From contig CAVSYB010000007.1 of the NCBI GenBank assembly GCA_963732155.1, positions 124,001 through 188,000 on the forward strand: a DNA stretch of 64,000 nucleotides, read 5' to 3'. This document shows, one piece after another, positions 53,403 through 62,470 of this stretch. The position numbers and the translations under genes were made by a program. Source of the DNA: Roseiarcus sp963732155 (GTDB lineage Bacteria > Pseudomonadota > Alphaproteobacteria > Rhizobiales > Beijerinckiaceae). The notes under the pieces were generated by a model. That model worked only from the letters and a program-made list of their open reading frames with translations. It did no database searches and was not told where the DNA came from. The number at the start of each line of letters is the position of its first letter. Position 1 is the first letter of the stretch.

Positions 53403-53453
53403 CGTGTTATATGGTCTCCGCGAGGCGACGGACGGCGGCGTCGACCGCTTCGG

Positions 53454-53804
53454 TCATTTGGAAGGCGCATCCTTGACCGGCTCGCCCTTGGCGCGCACCG
53501 CGCCGATGCCCGAGCGGGCGATGCGAACGCGCACGTTGGGAGCCACTTCGACCTCGACTTCCGAGTCGTCGGTCGCCTTGGTGATCTTGCCGATCAGACC
53601 GCCGGTGGTGACGATCGTGTCGCCGCGACGCGCGCCCTGGACCATCTCCCGCTGCTCCTTGGCGCGACGTTGCTGCGGACGCAGGATCAGAAAATACATG
53701 ATCGCGAATATCGCAATAAACGGCGCGAACTGGATGAGCATGTCGGACGACGACCCGAACCCGGTCGCCCCGCTCGCCTGGGCGAAAGCTGGCGTAATGA
53801 ACAA
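53454..53804 (-). CDS. yajC: Preprotein translocase subunit YajC
   Basis: A 116-residue small inner-membrane protein of the SecDF-YajC complex. One membrane helix (MLIQFAPFIAIFAIMYFLILRPQ) is followed by the conserved cytoplasmic RPQQRRAKEQREM and GDTIVTTGGLIGKI. The start is taken at a TTG at 53804, giving LFITPAFAQ, because alphaproteobacterial homologues usually begin with such a sequence and GGAG lies nine bases upstream; a TTG at 53819 is the alternative. Confidence 0.94.
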   Translation of the reverse strand: MFITPAFAQASGATGFGSSSDMLIQFAPFIAIFAIMYFLILRPQQRRAKEQREMVQGARRGDTIVTTGGLIGKITKATDDSEVEVEVAPNVRVRIARSGIGAVRAKGEPVKDAPSK

Positions 53805-53833
53805 GGGATGGAACTCCAACGGCCGAACGACAG

Positions 53834-53848
53834 GCCCCTAAAAGGGGC
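53834..53848 (-). promoter_or_regulatory. Small hairpin in the yajC leader
   Basis: GCCCCT-TTT-AGGGGC read on the minus strand (GCCCCT and AGGGGC pair around AAA on the plus strand). It lies about 30 bases before the chosen start and could affect translation of yajC or end transcription coming from the opposite side, where TTT follows. Confidence 0.45.
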
Positions 53849-53866
53849 TTTCCTGGGCGCGCGGCA

Positions 53867-53894
53867 TATATAACGGGCGGCGCTGCGAAAGCAA
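53867..53894 (-). promoter_or_regulatory. Candidate sigma-70 promoter of the yajC-secDF unit
   Basis: Read on the minus strand, TTGCTT (53889-53894) and TATATA (53867-53872) are spaced 16 bases. The TATATA stands out in very GC-rich surroundings. Transcription would begin about 55 bases before the yajC start. Confidence 0.6.
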
Positions 53895-54299
53895 TTGCGC
53901 TCGAGGCGAGGGCTGCGACAGGCTCCCCGCCGACAAAACCTCGCCTCGCGCCCGGCGCGGCGATGATGCGGCGACCCGCACCCGCGCCGGCGGCAGCCGT
54001 TGCCGTCCCGACGCGCGCTCTCGGGCGTCGGCGGCGCTCGCCCGTCAGCCGTCATCGGACGCACTCGGGGCGATAGCGCGGACGTCGCCAAGCGCACGGG
54101 CGCTTCCGTCCCGAGCGAGGGGTGAACCGCCAAACAGGTTCTCGCTTGAGAGCCGGCGCAAGCTAAACGGATGGCTCGCGGAGCGCTCGTCCCGCTTGCG
54201 CGCCGCGCGCGCGATTGTCGGGGCGGCGGCGACTCGGTTATGAAGGAGCGGGGCGGCGGAGCCTCGTCGTCGTCGCCGCCCGACGAGAGGGGAAACGCT
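53895..54299. other. Intergenic region between yajC and aqpZ
   Basis: About 400 GC-rich bases with no supported gene. Long open frames here in several directions are products of high GC. The divergent aqpZ promoter should lie here but no consensus boxes are evident. Confidence 0.4.
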
Positions 54300-55013
54300 A
54301 TGAACAAGCCTGTCGCAGAATTTATCGGAACCTTCGCGCTCGTCTTCATTGGCTGCGGCGCCGCCGTCATCGGCGGAATGGGGGCGGGGCCGACCGCCAT
54401 CAACGTTCTTGGCATCGCCTTCGCCTTTGGCCTCGCCATTGTCGCGATGGCCTATGGCATTGGTCCGGTATCGGGCTGCCACGTCAATCCGGCCGTCAGC
54501 TTCGGCGTCTTCGTCGCCGGCCGGATGAGCGTCAGCGATCTTGTCACCTATGTCATCGCGCAAGTGCTCGGCGCGATCGCCGGCGCCGCCGTGCTCTACC
54601 TGATCCTCTCCGGCAAGGCCTCGGGGTGGAACGGCGGACTCGGACAGGACGGCTGGGGGCCCGGCTATCTCGGCGAATATTCGGCGCTCTCCGCTTTCGT
54701 GTTCGAGGCGGTGGCGACTTTCCTGTTTCTTGTCTGCATCCTGGGCGTCACGCACGCCTCGTCGCCGCCGCACATATCGGGCCTGGCGGGTTTGGCCATC
54801 GGCTTGACGCTCGTCGCGATCCATATCGTCGGCATCAACGTCACCGGCGTCTCGGTCAATCCCGCGCGGTCGATCGGCCCGGCGTTGGTCGGCATCGGCT
54901 CCAATCCGGGGGCTGTCGGGCAACTCTGGCTGTTTATCCTCGCGCCGCTGCTGGGCGCCGGCGTCGCCGGGCTGCTGTTCGCCAACGGCGTTCTGGTGGC
55001 CAAAAAGGACTGA
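54300..55013 (+). CDS. aqpZ: Aquaporin Z
   Basis: A 237-residue inner-membrane water channel with six helices and the two half-helix NPA motifs, GCHVNPAVSFG and SVNPARSIGPAL, the latter with the Arg of the selectivity filter. Length and order fit AqpZ. The ATG at 54300 follows GAGAGGGGAAACGCT. Confidence 0.96.
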   Translation: MNKPVAEFIGTFALVFIGCGAAVIGGMGAGPTAINVLGIAFAFGLAIVAMAYGIGPVSGCHVNPAVSFGVFVAGRMSVSDLVTYVIAQVLGAIAGAAVLYLILSGKASGWNGGLGQDGWGPGYLGEYSALSAFVFEAVATFLFLVCILGVTHASSPPHISGLAGLAIGLTLVAIHIVGINVTGVSVNPARSIGPALVGIGSNPGAVGQLWLFILAPLLGAGVAGLLFANGVLVAKKD

Positions 55014-55145
55014 GTTGCGTTGCGCGAGAGGGCCGCGCCCGGCCGCCGCCGGGGCGCGCCACGACCTTAGTGCGCTGCAACATTTTTGGCTTTCGAGGCG
55101 GCTCAGCTCTTGCCAGCGGCCGCCCTGCGAGCCAAAACGCGCGCC

Positions 55146-57023
55146 ATGTTGCATATCAACGAGCTCACCTATCGTCTGGGCGAACGGCTGCTGATCGACC
55201 GCGCGACGGTTGCCCTGCCAACCGGCGCCCGCGTCGGCCTCGTCGGGCGCAACGGCGCCGGCAAGACCACATTGTTCCGCCTGATCGCCAACGAGATTTC
55301 GCCCGAGAGCGGCTCGATCGCCGTGCCGAGGCGCGCCCGGATGGGGCGGGTGGAGCAGGAGGCGCCGGACGGCCCGCAAACGCTGCTCGATTTCGTGCTG
55401 GAGGCCGACCGGGAGCGCGCCGAGCTGCTGAGGGAGGCCGAAAGCGCCGACGATCCGACGCGCATCGCGGATATTCAAACGCGCCTCGCCGACATCGACG
55501 CCCACGCCGCGCCGGCGCGAGCCGCCAGCATTCTCAGCGGCCTCGGGTTCGACGTCGCCGCGCAGAACCGCGCGCTGTCTGAATTCTCCGGCGGCTGGCG
55601 CATGCGGGTGGCGCTCGCCGCGGTGCTGTTTTCGGCGCCCGATCTTCTGCTTCTCGACGAGCCGACCAATTACCTCGATCTGGAAGGCGCGCTATGGCTC
55701 GTCGACTATCTCAAGGGTTGTCCGGCGACCATCATCGTGATCTCGCATGACCGCGATCTGCTCGACGACGTGGCCGATCACATCCTGCATCTCGAACGCG
55801 CCAAACTGACCCTGTGGAGCGGCGGCTACACGAGCTTCGAGCGTCAGCGACGCGAGCAGCAGATCTTGCAAGGCAAGGCCGCCAGAAAGCAGGAGGAGAG
55901 GCGCGCCCATCTGCAATCCTTCGTCGATCGCTTCCGCGCCAGCGCCACCAAGGCGACACAGGCGCAATCGCGCCTCAAGATGCTCGCGCGGATGGAGCCG
56001 GTGATCGCCGTCGTCGACGAGAATGTGCTGCCGTTCCGCTGGCCGGCGCCGCGCAAGACCCTGAGCCCGCCGATCATCGCGATGGAGCGCGTCAGCGTCG
56101 GCTACGGCGGGCGCGCCGTGCTCTCCAGGCTCGACCTGACCTTGTCCAACGACGATCGGATCGGGCTGCTCGGCGCGAACGGCAACGGCAAGTCGACCTT
56201 CGCCAAATTGCTCGGCGGCCGCCTCGCCCCGATGTCGGGGGCGCTCACCCGCGCGAGCAAACTCGAGGTCGGATTCTTCGCCCAGCACCAGGTCGATGAA
56301 CTCGAGCCCGGCGGCACGCCCTACAGTCATGTCGCGGAGCGAATGCGCGGCGCGCCGGAGGCGAGGATTCGCGGCCGGACGGCGCTCATCGGCTTTTCCG
56401 GCGTGCGCGCGGATACCCGCATCGCCGACCTGTCGGGCGGCGAGAAGGCGCGCCTGCTGATGGGGCTGGCGACGTTCGACGGGCCGCAACTGATCATCCT
56501 CGACGAGCCGACCAATCATCTGGACATCGACAGCCGCGGCGAATTGATCGAGGCGATCAACGAATATGAGGGCGCCTGCATCCTCGTCTCGCATGACCGG
56601 CGCCTGCTCGAGGCCTGCGTCGATCGCCTGTGGCTGGTCGCCGATGGAACGATGCGCCCGTTCGACGGCGACGTGGCGGATTACAGCCGCCTCGTGCTCG
56701 GCGCCGCCGCGCCAAGGGACAGCAGGAGGAAAGAGGAGGCCTCGCCAAGGCCGGTCGCCGCCGGGCGACGCGAAGGCGCCAGGCCGCGTCGCGATCTCGG
56801 CCCGCTACGCCGGGAGATCGTCGCGACGGAGCAGAAAATGCACCGCTTTCAGGACCTGCTGCGCCGCATCGACGAGGCGCTCGCCAGGACCGACGGGACC
56901 GCCAGCAACTCCGCCAAGGTCGTCGACCTCGCGCAAAAGCGCGGCGAACTCGAAACGGCCCTGCTGGCGGCCGAGGAAACCTGGCTCGCCCTGTCCTCCG
57001 AGGCGGAAGCGGCGGCCGGCTGA
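55146..57023 (+). CDS. ABC-F family ATPase (ribosome-associated, Uup/YheS-like)
   Basis: A 625-residue soluble protein with two ABC domains and no membrane part. Domain 1 has Walker A GRNGAGKTT and LSEFSGGWRMRVALA; the ABC-F linker follows (RREQQILQGKAARKQEERRA); domain 2 has GANGNGKST and LSGGEKARLLMGLA with LIILDEPTNHLD. A C-terminal charged coiled-coil-like extension is present. Such proteins act on translating ribosomes. ATG at 55146 opens the first domain. Confidence 0.95.
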   Translation: MLHINELTYRLGERLLIDRATVALPTGARVGLVGRNGAGKTTLFRLIANEISPESGSIAVPRRARMGRVEQEAPDGPQTLLDFVLEADRERAELLREAESADDPTRIADIQTRLADIDAHAAPARAASILSGLGFDVAAQNRALSEFSGGWRMRVALAAVLFSAPDLLLLDEPTNYLDLEGALWLVDYLKGCPATIIVISHDRDLLDDVADHILHLERAKLTLWSGGYTSFERQRREQQILQGKAARKQEERRAHLQSFVDRFRASATKATQAQSRLKMLARMEPVIAVVDENVLPFRWPAPRKTLSPPIIAMERVSVGYGGRAVLSRLDLTLSNDDRIGLLGANGNGKSTFAKLLGGRLAPMSGALTRASKLEVGFFAQHQVDELEPGGTPYSHVAERMRGAPEARIRGRTALIGFSGVRADTRIADLSGGEKARLLMGLATFDGPQLIILDEPTNHLDIDSRGELIEAINEYEGACILVSHDRRLLEACVDRLWLVADGTMRPFDGDVADYSRLVLGAAAPRDSRRKEEASPRPVAAGRREGARPRRDLGPLRREIVATEQKMHRFQDLLRRIDEALARTDGTASNSAKVVDLAQKRGELETALLAAEETWLALSSEAEAAAG

Positions 57024-57124
57024 GCGCGCGAGCGACGCAGCGTTCGAAATGAGGCGCCGGCGGAGGGATGAACCACCGGCCTCGATGCTTTTGTTGGAGG
57101 CGGCGGCGGCGCCGTCGATTGGCG

Positions 57125-58064
57125 ATGATCCCCGACTTTCAGACCGCGCTCGTGGACGGCGACCTCGACGCCCTGCGGCGCTGCCCCAAGGGCGACCTGC
57201 ACAACCATGCGATCCTGGGCGGGGACCGTCGTTTCCTCGCCCGACGAACCGGCCGCGATATCGCGCCGCTCGACCACAAACTCTCGTCGATGGCGGAAAT
57301 GCACGCCTGGACGCGGGACGTCGTCGGAGGACTGTTCGACGGTCGCGAGGGACGCCTGCTCGCTTTCGAGGCGACGCTGGTCCAGGCGCGCGGCGATGGC
57401 GTCACGCGTCTTGAAATCGGCGAGGACGTTTGGGCGATCGGTTTGTTTGACGACTCGGCCGAGGCGCTGACGCGCCGCCTCCAGCGATTGCATGCGACGA
57501 CCGCTCCGGCGATCGAATGGATCGCGCAGCTGGGTCTTTCGCGCCATTGCCCGATCGCGGCGCTTGAGCGCTGGCTCGCGCCCTTTCTGGCCCTTGGCTT
57601 CTATCAGACGCTGGATCTGTCGGGCGATGAACTGGCGCAACCGATCGAAGCGTTCAAGCCGCTTTTTCGGCGAGCGAAGGACGCCGGGCTGAGTCTCAAG
57701 GCGCATGTCGGCGAATGGGGCTCGGCGGACGACGTCTGGCGAGCCGTCGAGGAGCTGGAGCTCGACGAGGTCCAACACGGAATCGCCGCCGCCGATTCGC
57801 CGGCCGTCATGCGGTTCCTCGCGGAGAACCGCATACGCTTGAACGTCTGCCCGACCTCGAACGTGATGCTGGGGCGCGTCGAGAATTCTGGCGTCTCATC
57901 CGATTCGTCAGCTCTATGGCGCCGGCGTTCGCGTCACGGTGAACGCCGACGACGCTCTCGTGTTCGGGCGCGGCGTGTCCGAGGAATTCCTCGGTCTGTA
58001 TCGCGCCGGCGCGCTCGGCCCTGCCGAGCTCGATGAGATCAGAGCCGAGAGTCTCGCCGGTTAG
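57125..58064 (+). pseudogene. Adenosine deaminase family protein interrupted by a one-base frameshift
   Basis: The family hydrolyses the amino group of adenosine or a related purine. The frame from 57125 shows CPKGDLHNHAILGG (metal-binding His-x-His), SLKAHVGEWG and EVQHGIAAADS, NVCPTSNVMLG, then leaves the family after GRVEN. In the next frame the expected end, LASHPIRQLYGAGVRVTVNADD and EEFLGLYRAGAL, runs to a stop at 58064. Dropping one T from the pair at 57886-57887 gives a continuous 312-residue protein. The metal-binding Asp-Asp pair (NADD) is lost in the sequence as given, so the product should be inactive unless the extra base is a sequencing error. Confidence 0.87.
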
Positions 58065-59713
58065 CGGCGCCAGCGACGCCCGTAGAAGGCGTGGCGCATC
58101 GGACCAAAATACCGCGGCGCCATATAGGGACCGACCGGCGGCGCGATCACCGCCTGCGGCGCCGCCATCAGAAGTTGCTGATACGCGGCTTCGCTTTCGG
58201 CGCGCAACGCCGCCAGCTGGAGGGGGCCAAGCCAGCTCGTCGAGGGCAGGCCATGACGCTTCTGCCATTCGCCGATCGCCGAACGCGTCTGCTCGTCCAA
58301 GGCGCCGGTCGCCGGGCCCGCATTGAGAGCGAGCGCCGTCAATCGCTGTTGCAACTCCCTAATTTGCGCCGGGCCGAGGTTCAGGGCGCTCTCCGTCTCC
58401 ATGGTTCCGACTTCGCCGCCGAGAGCCGCGGGAACGGCGAACGACGGCGTTTGCGGCGCGAGGGGAACCACCCGGCCGGCCGGCGGTTCGGGCGCGTTGC
58501 TCAGACTGGCGATGCGGTTTCTGGCCATCGGCGCAAAGACGCCGGTCGGATAGGCGTCGAGATAGGCCTTATAGTCGGCGGGGAGATTGGAGCGCTCCGC
58601 CGACTCCCACAGCAGGTTCTCGCGGGCCGATTGATCCGGTTTGGGAGCCTGCGTATCGCGCGCCGATCCGGTCGACGGCTCGGACGCGCTGGTCAGGCTG
58701 GCGATGCGATTCCTCGCCATCGGCGCATAAACGCCGGTGGGATAGGCGTCGAGATAGGCCCGGTAGTCGCCGCTCAGATTGGAGCGCTGCGCCGATTCCC
58801 ACAGGAGGTTCTCCTGGGCGACCTTGTCCGCCGCCGGCGCCGCCGGCGCCGATGAGGCCGTCGGCGCGCCGGGGCCGGCGCTCGCCGTCGGGGGCGCCTG
58901 CGGGTTGAGGCTGAACTCGCCGATGATCGAGGTGTTCACCCACGGCAGTTGTTTGTTCTTTGTCGCCTCCCACACTTCCGAGCGAACCCTGTTCATCACC
59001 GTGTCGATCGAGACGCCGGGATCCTCCAGATGATCGATCAGCGCCTTGGTGAACGGGCTATGCTCTCCCGGGAAGCCGTCGAGCGCGATGGCCTTGGGAT
59101 CGCTGGCGAAGGCGATGAGCGTTCCGCGCGCCAGATCGCCCTCGATCGCCGAGAGGCCGCGCGCGCCAACCATCGAGCGGCTGCCGGCGTAGGCGAGGTC
59201 CGCGGCGAAAGGGTTCTCGCGGCAGGCGTCGAGGATCACCACGTTGACGCGGTCCTCGCGCTTCATCTGCCTGAGAATGAGCGACACGCTGATCGCGTTG
59301 AGATCGAGGTCGGTCGGGCTCTTCAGGACGATGTCGGTCGGAATGAGATAGTTCTCGTCGTCGACCGAAACGCCGTGGCCCGCGTAATAGACGATGGCGG
59401 CCTTGGCGTCGCGCAGCGCCGTCGAGAACTCGGCGACCGACGCGCGCATCTGTCCGATCGTCTGGTCATAGCCCTCGATCACCTGAAAACCCAGCCGCTT
59501 CAGCGAGGCCGCCACCGCCCTGGCGTCGATCGGAGGGTTTTCAAGTCGGGGCGCCGTCTTGTAGTCGCCGTTGCCGATCACCAGGGCGACGCGCTTTTCC
59601 GTATCCGCGAGCGCCGCGCGCGGAAAAGCCGTCAGGGTCAGGAAAGCGGCGATGGCGGCGAACAGGGACAGGACGCTGATCGCCCGAAAGATGCGCGTGC
59701 AAAGGCGTTCCAA
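58061..59713 (-). CDS. Caspase-like (peptidase C14) protein with repeats and peptidoglycan-binding domain
   Basis: A 550-residue exported protein. A signal segment (FRAISVLSLFAAIAAFLTLT) precedes a caspase-like domain with the catalytic His in IVYYAGHGVSVDDENYLIP and Cys in VVILDACRENPF. After an Ala/Pro linker, two near-identical 45-50-residue units follow (ENLLWESAQRSNLSGDYRAY and ENLLWESAERSNLPADYKAY), then a peptidoglycan-binding domain (IRELQQRLTALALNAGPATG). A TTG at 59713 is chosen because AAGGAG lies six bases upstream. Bacterial metacaspase-like proteins cleave after Arg/Lys; the target here is unknown, possibly at the cell envelope. Its stop overlaps the end of the adenosine deaminase-like gene. 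Confidence 0.9.
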   Translation of the reverse strand: MERLCTRIFRAISVLSLFAAIAAFLTLTAFPRAALADTEKRVALVIGNGDYKTAPRLENPPIDARAVAASLKRLGFQVIEGYDQTIGQMRASVAEFSTALRDAKAAIVYYAGHGVSVDDENYLIPTDIVLKSPTDLDLNAISVSLILRQMKREDRVNVVILDACRENPFAADLAYAGSRSMVGARGLSAIEGDLARGTLIAFASDPKAIALDGFPGEHSPFTKALIDHLEDPGVSIDTVMNRVRSEVWEATKNKQLPWVNTSIIGEFSLNPQAPPTASAGPGAPTASSAPAAPAADKVAQENLLWESAQRSNLSGDYRAYLDAYPTGVYAPMARNRIASLTSASEPSTGSARDTQAPKPDQSARENLLWESAERSNLPADYKAYLDAYPTGVFAPMARNRIASLSNAPEPPAGRVVPLAPQTPSFAVPAALGGEVGTMETESALNLGPAQIRELQQRLTALALNAGPATGALDEQTRSAIGEWQKRHGLPSTSWLGPLQLAALRAESEAAYQQLLMAAPQAVIAPPVGPYMAPRYFGPMRHAFYGRRWRR

Positions 59714-59857
59714 GACAGTCTCCTTGGCCCTCTGTGGCGGGTAAGCTACTCCAGCTGCGATGGCCCGATCAAGCGCCGTCCAACCCGGACGCGCCCGATC
59801 CATCGACTCCTTAAATTTGTATTACGGGATGCCGGCGCCGGACGTCTGGCCGAACGG

Positions 59858-60454
59858 CTAGAACGCGCCGCCGAGCCATTGCGCGCCGAGGAAGGCTTCC
59901 CACAAGACGACGCTCGTCGTCAGCAACAGCGCGACGCCGACCAGCAGCGCGAAAGTGAGAAGCATCCCGTCCTCTTCGAGATAGGCGATCGCGATCAGCG
60001 CGATCGTGAAGGCGGGCGCGATATTGCTCAGGGGAATCGGGACGAACACCACGGCGATGCTGAGCAGCACCACCGCGAAACCAACCGCCCGCTTGGTCGT
60101 CTGCGGCGGCATCGCCCAGCGCGGGCGGATGATGGTCTCGATCCGCGCCAGCACCGGCGCGACCCGCCGGATCGACGCCGAAAGATAAACGGTCGGCATC
60201 GTATAGGCGGCGACCCGACGCGGGAAGGCCGGCGACGCCCTTCCCGCCATCATCTGGGCGCCGAGCGTGGCGATCAGCAAGCCGGCGACGATCGACACCC
60301 CCGGCGCCATCGCGACCAGCGCCAGCATCAGGATGACGACGGCGAACGAGCGCGTCTCCAGGCTGTCCAGCAGCCAGTCGAGGGAGAACCGGTCGGGCGG
60401 CGCCGTGTCGCGCAACTCTTTCAAAATCGAGGAGACCGGACCGTGCGATTTCAA
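59858..60454 (-). CDS. exoD: ExoD family exopolysaccharide biosynthesis protein
   Basis: A 198-residue inner-membrane protein with four to five hydrophobic segments. SLDWLLDSLETRSFAVVILM and AMAPGVSIVAGLLIATLGAQM correspond to the ExoD family, first known from Rhizobium exopolysaccharide mutants; the molecular role is not settled. It starts at a TTG at 60454 without clear Shine-Dalgarno, so the start is uncertain. Confidence 0.88.
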   Translation of the reverse strand: MKSHGPVSSILKELRDTAPPDRFSLDWLLDSLETRSFAVVILMLALVAMAPGVSIVAGLLIATLGAQMMAGRASPAFPRRVAAYTMPTVYLSASIRRVAPVLARIETIIRPRWAMPPQTTKRAVGFAVVLLSIAVVFVPIPLSNIAPAFTIALIAIAYLEEDGMLLTFALLVGVALLLTTSVVLWEAFLGAQWLGGAF

Positions 60455-60664
60455 CGGGGCGCGCCCATCGGAGCGGGCTCGTCATTGCCTTGATCGGGCG
60501 AGTTCATCGACGCCGGAGACCTCTCGTTGAGCAACCATTCGGGCGCCATCCCTGCCCCAGACGGGCGCAATTGGCAACGGGCCCGATTGCGGCGGGATGA
60601 ATCGGGCGCCCGGGCGACGGCGTCGCTGGCTTGTCGCCCTTTGCCGGATGAGGCGGCGCGGCCC

Positions 60665-61288
60665 TCATTTCGGCGTTTGAACCGTCGCCCGAAAAGCGCC
60701 GGCGGCGAACAGCAGCGCGTAATCCCTCACGTCGTCGGGCCAGGCTCCGACAAGCTCGGCGAATTTCGGCGCGTTTCCCGCAAACAGCGCGCGCACCGCC
60801 TCCTCATAGCCGGCGCGGTCGCCGGCCAGCGCCGACATGACGCGATAAGCCGCCTCCTGCGCGAGGCGCCGCCGCCCGCGGCCGTCCCGATCCTTGGAGG
60901 CTTCCTCGACTAGACGGCGCAGGGCCGCCGAGGCGCCGCCAGGCTGGAGAGACAGCCAGGTCCAGTGCCGTGGCAGCAAAGTGACTTCCCGGGCGACGAC
61001 GCCGAGCCTGGGACGCCCCGGAGCCCGCCGCGGTTCTTCCTCGACCGCCGCGGAACGGCCTTGCCGGTCGGCCAGGGCGCGTCGCGCGCTGGCCTGCACG
61101 TCCTGCAAGGAGCCGCGGAAATCGATCTCGACGGTGCGGGCGTTGCAGTCCTCAAAAATCAGGATTTCGCCGGTTTCGCCGGCGTCGATCGCGCGCTTGA
61201 CCGACGCCGCGACGGCGAGGAGCGGCCCACTATCGATGCGCCGCGCGGCGGCGAACGCGGTGAATCCCGGTTCCGCAACCTCCAACAT
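60665..61288 (-). CDS. DUF2239 family protein
   Basis: A 207-residue protein of unknown function. RPRLGVVAREVTLLPRHWTWL followed by LQPGGASAALRRLVEEA is the family hallmark; the middle is charged and the C-terminal half helical. ATG at 61288 opens the conserved part; the longer upstream frame is not family-like. The pattern suggests a cytosolic, possibly nucleic-acid-associated protein, but nothing more can be said. Confidence 0.88.
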   Translation of the reverse strand: MLEVAEPGFTAFAAARRIDSGPLLAVAASVKRAIDAGETGEILIFEDCNARTVEIDFRGSLQDVQASARRALADRQGRSAAVEEEPRRAPGRPRLGVVAREVTLLPRHWTWLSLQPGGASAALRRLVEEASKDRDGRGRRRLAQEAAYRVMSALAGDRAGYEEAVRALFAGNAPKFAELVGAWPDDVRDYALLFAAGAFRATVQTPK

Positions 61289-61406
61289 CACACCAATCCA
61301 ACGGCAAAAGACACTTTCGTGAGTTTTATCCGGATAAAACAGAAGCGTCAATCCGGGAAAACCGCGCCGGCGGGCCGCCGGCCCATCGCTCGCCGAAAGC
61401 CGACCC

Positions 61407-61871
61407 CTATCGCCCGGGTCTCCATTCGCCGCTCTCGTCTTCGCGCCAATAGCTCGGCGCATGGCCCGCCGCTTTCAGTTCAGCCCATTGCGCGCGCGCG
61501 GCCGTTCGCGCTTCTTCGTCGGCGCCGTCGAACAGGATCACCAGGCGCTGATAGTCCGTCGGCTCGCTGTCGAGGATCGGCGCGGCTCTGGCGCCGCCGA
61601 GCAGAATGCGCCAACCAGCCCCATTGGGGCGGTCTTCGCCGGTGGTCAAGAAAATCGGCTGGGTCTCCGGCTCGCCGTCGCGCGCCGTGCCGTGCGGCAA
61701 GAAGCTTTCGTCCGAATAGGTCCAGAGACGCTCGTCCAGCGCCTCGATCCACTCGCGATCGGGCGCCTGCACAACCACTCTGAGGTCCTGCTCCAACGCC
61801 TCCTCGAGGATGGCGGGCAGCGCCTCTTCCGGTTTGCGGCGCTGCAAGTGATAAAAGCGGATTTCGGTCAT
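61407..61871 (-). CDS. holC: DNA polymerase III subunit chi
   Basis: A 154-residue clamp-loader accessory subunit that binds SSB. The order RFYHLQRRKPEEALPAILEEAL, WIEALDERLWTYSDESFLPHG and QRLVILFDGADEE fits HolC. It follows pepA and a small exported protein; pepA-holC proximity is common in proteobacteria. Confidence 0.93.
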   Translation of the reverse strand: MTEIRFYHLQRRKPEEALPAILEEALEQDLRVVVQAPDREWIEALDERLWTYSDESFLPHGTARDGEPETQPIFLTTGEDRPNGAGWRILLGGARAAPILDSEPTDYQRLVILFDGADEEARTAARAQWAELKAAGHAPSYWREDESGEWRPGR

Positions 61872-61913
61872 CGCCTCCTCGCCAATCCGATCTTCGAGAT
61901 GATAGGGAGCCGC

Positions 61914-62453
61914 TCAGCCGTTGGGGCTGACGATGATGAAGGCGCGATCCGTATCGGTGTAGATCAGGCCGAGGCTGACGCCGCCGGGCGCGTGCTCTTC
62001 GGTCTTGCCGGCGATGCTGACGTCGCCGCGCTGCCGGGAAGCGTCGAGATATTCGCGGGCGTCGCTCGCCATGCCGCGCATCAGACCTTCGCCTCGGCTC
62101 TGGTCCCAGCCCATCGCCCCGCGCATCGCCGCCACCGAGAATCGCTCGAAATTGGTTGCGGTGCGCGCCGACGCCGGCGCGGCGATGCGCGCTTCGAAAC
62201 GGATGAATTCGTCGCCGTGGCAGGTCAGCGTCGCGTCGACGTCGACCTTGGTGCTGATGTCGAACACGCTGATGTCGGTCTTGGCGCGCGAGACGACGAG
62301 CGAATGGGTGAATTCGACCTGCATGTCGCTCGCCGCCAGGCGCAGCTTCTCGACGAATGCGTCACAACCGCTCAGCGCCGACTTGGCGAGCGCCGGCGCG
62401 CCCGCGCCCGCCAGCGTAAACAACAGCACGCCGATCGCGCAGCGCCACGACAT
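61914..62453 (-). CDS. Hypothetical exported protein
   Basis: A 179-residue protein with a signal peptide (RCAIGVLLFTLAGAGAPALA) and no family I recognise. The mature part (FEKLRLAA-like start, VEFTHSLVVSRAKTDISVFD, DVDATLTCHGDEFIRFEARI) is likely beta-rich and has two Cys residues. The ATG at 62453 is chosen for its GGGGGA Shine-Dalgarno; an ATG at 62474 overlaps the pepA stop (ATGA) and would add seven residues. Either way it is coupled to pepA. Confidence 0.78.
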   Translation of the reverse strand: MSWRCAIGVLLFTLAGAGAPALAKSALSGCDAFVEKLRLAASDMQVEFTHSLVVSRAKTDISVFDISTKVDVDATLTCHGDEFIRFEARIAAPASARTATNFERFSVAAMRGAMGWDQSRGEGLMRGMASDAREYLDASRQRGDVSIAGKTEEHAPGGVSLGLIYTDTDRAFIIVSPNG

Positions 62454-62470
62454 CGCATTTCCCCCGAAGC

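Noticed and set aside
60590..60664. A terminator hairpin (GGGCGAC / GTCGCCC followed by TTT)
   Set aside because: The stem is short, the loop long, and the T-run faces away from the gene that ends beside it, so support is too weak.
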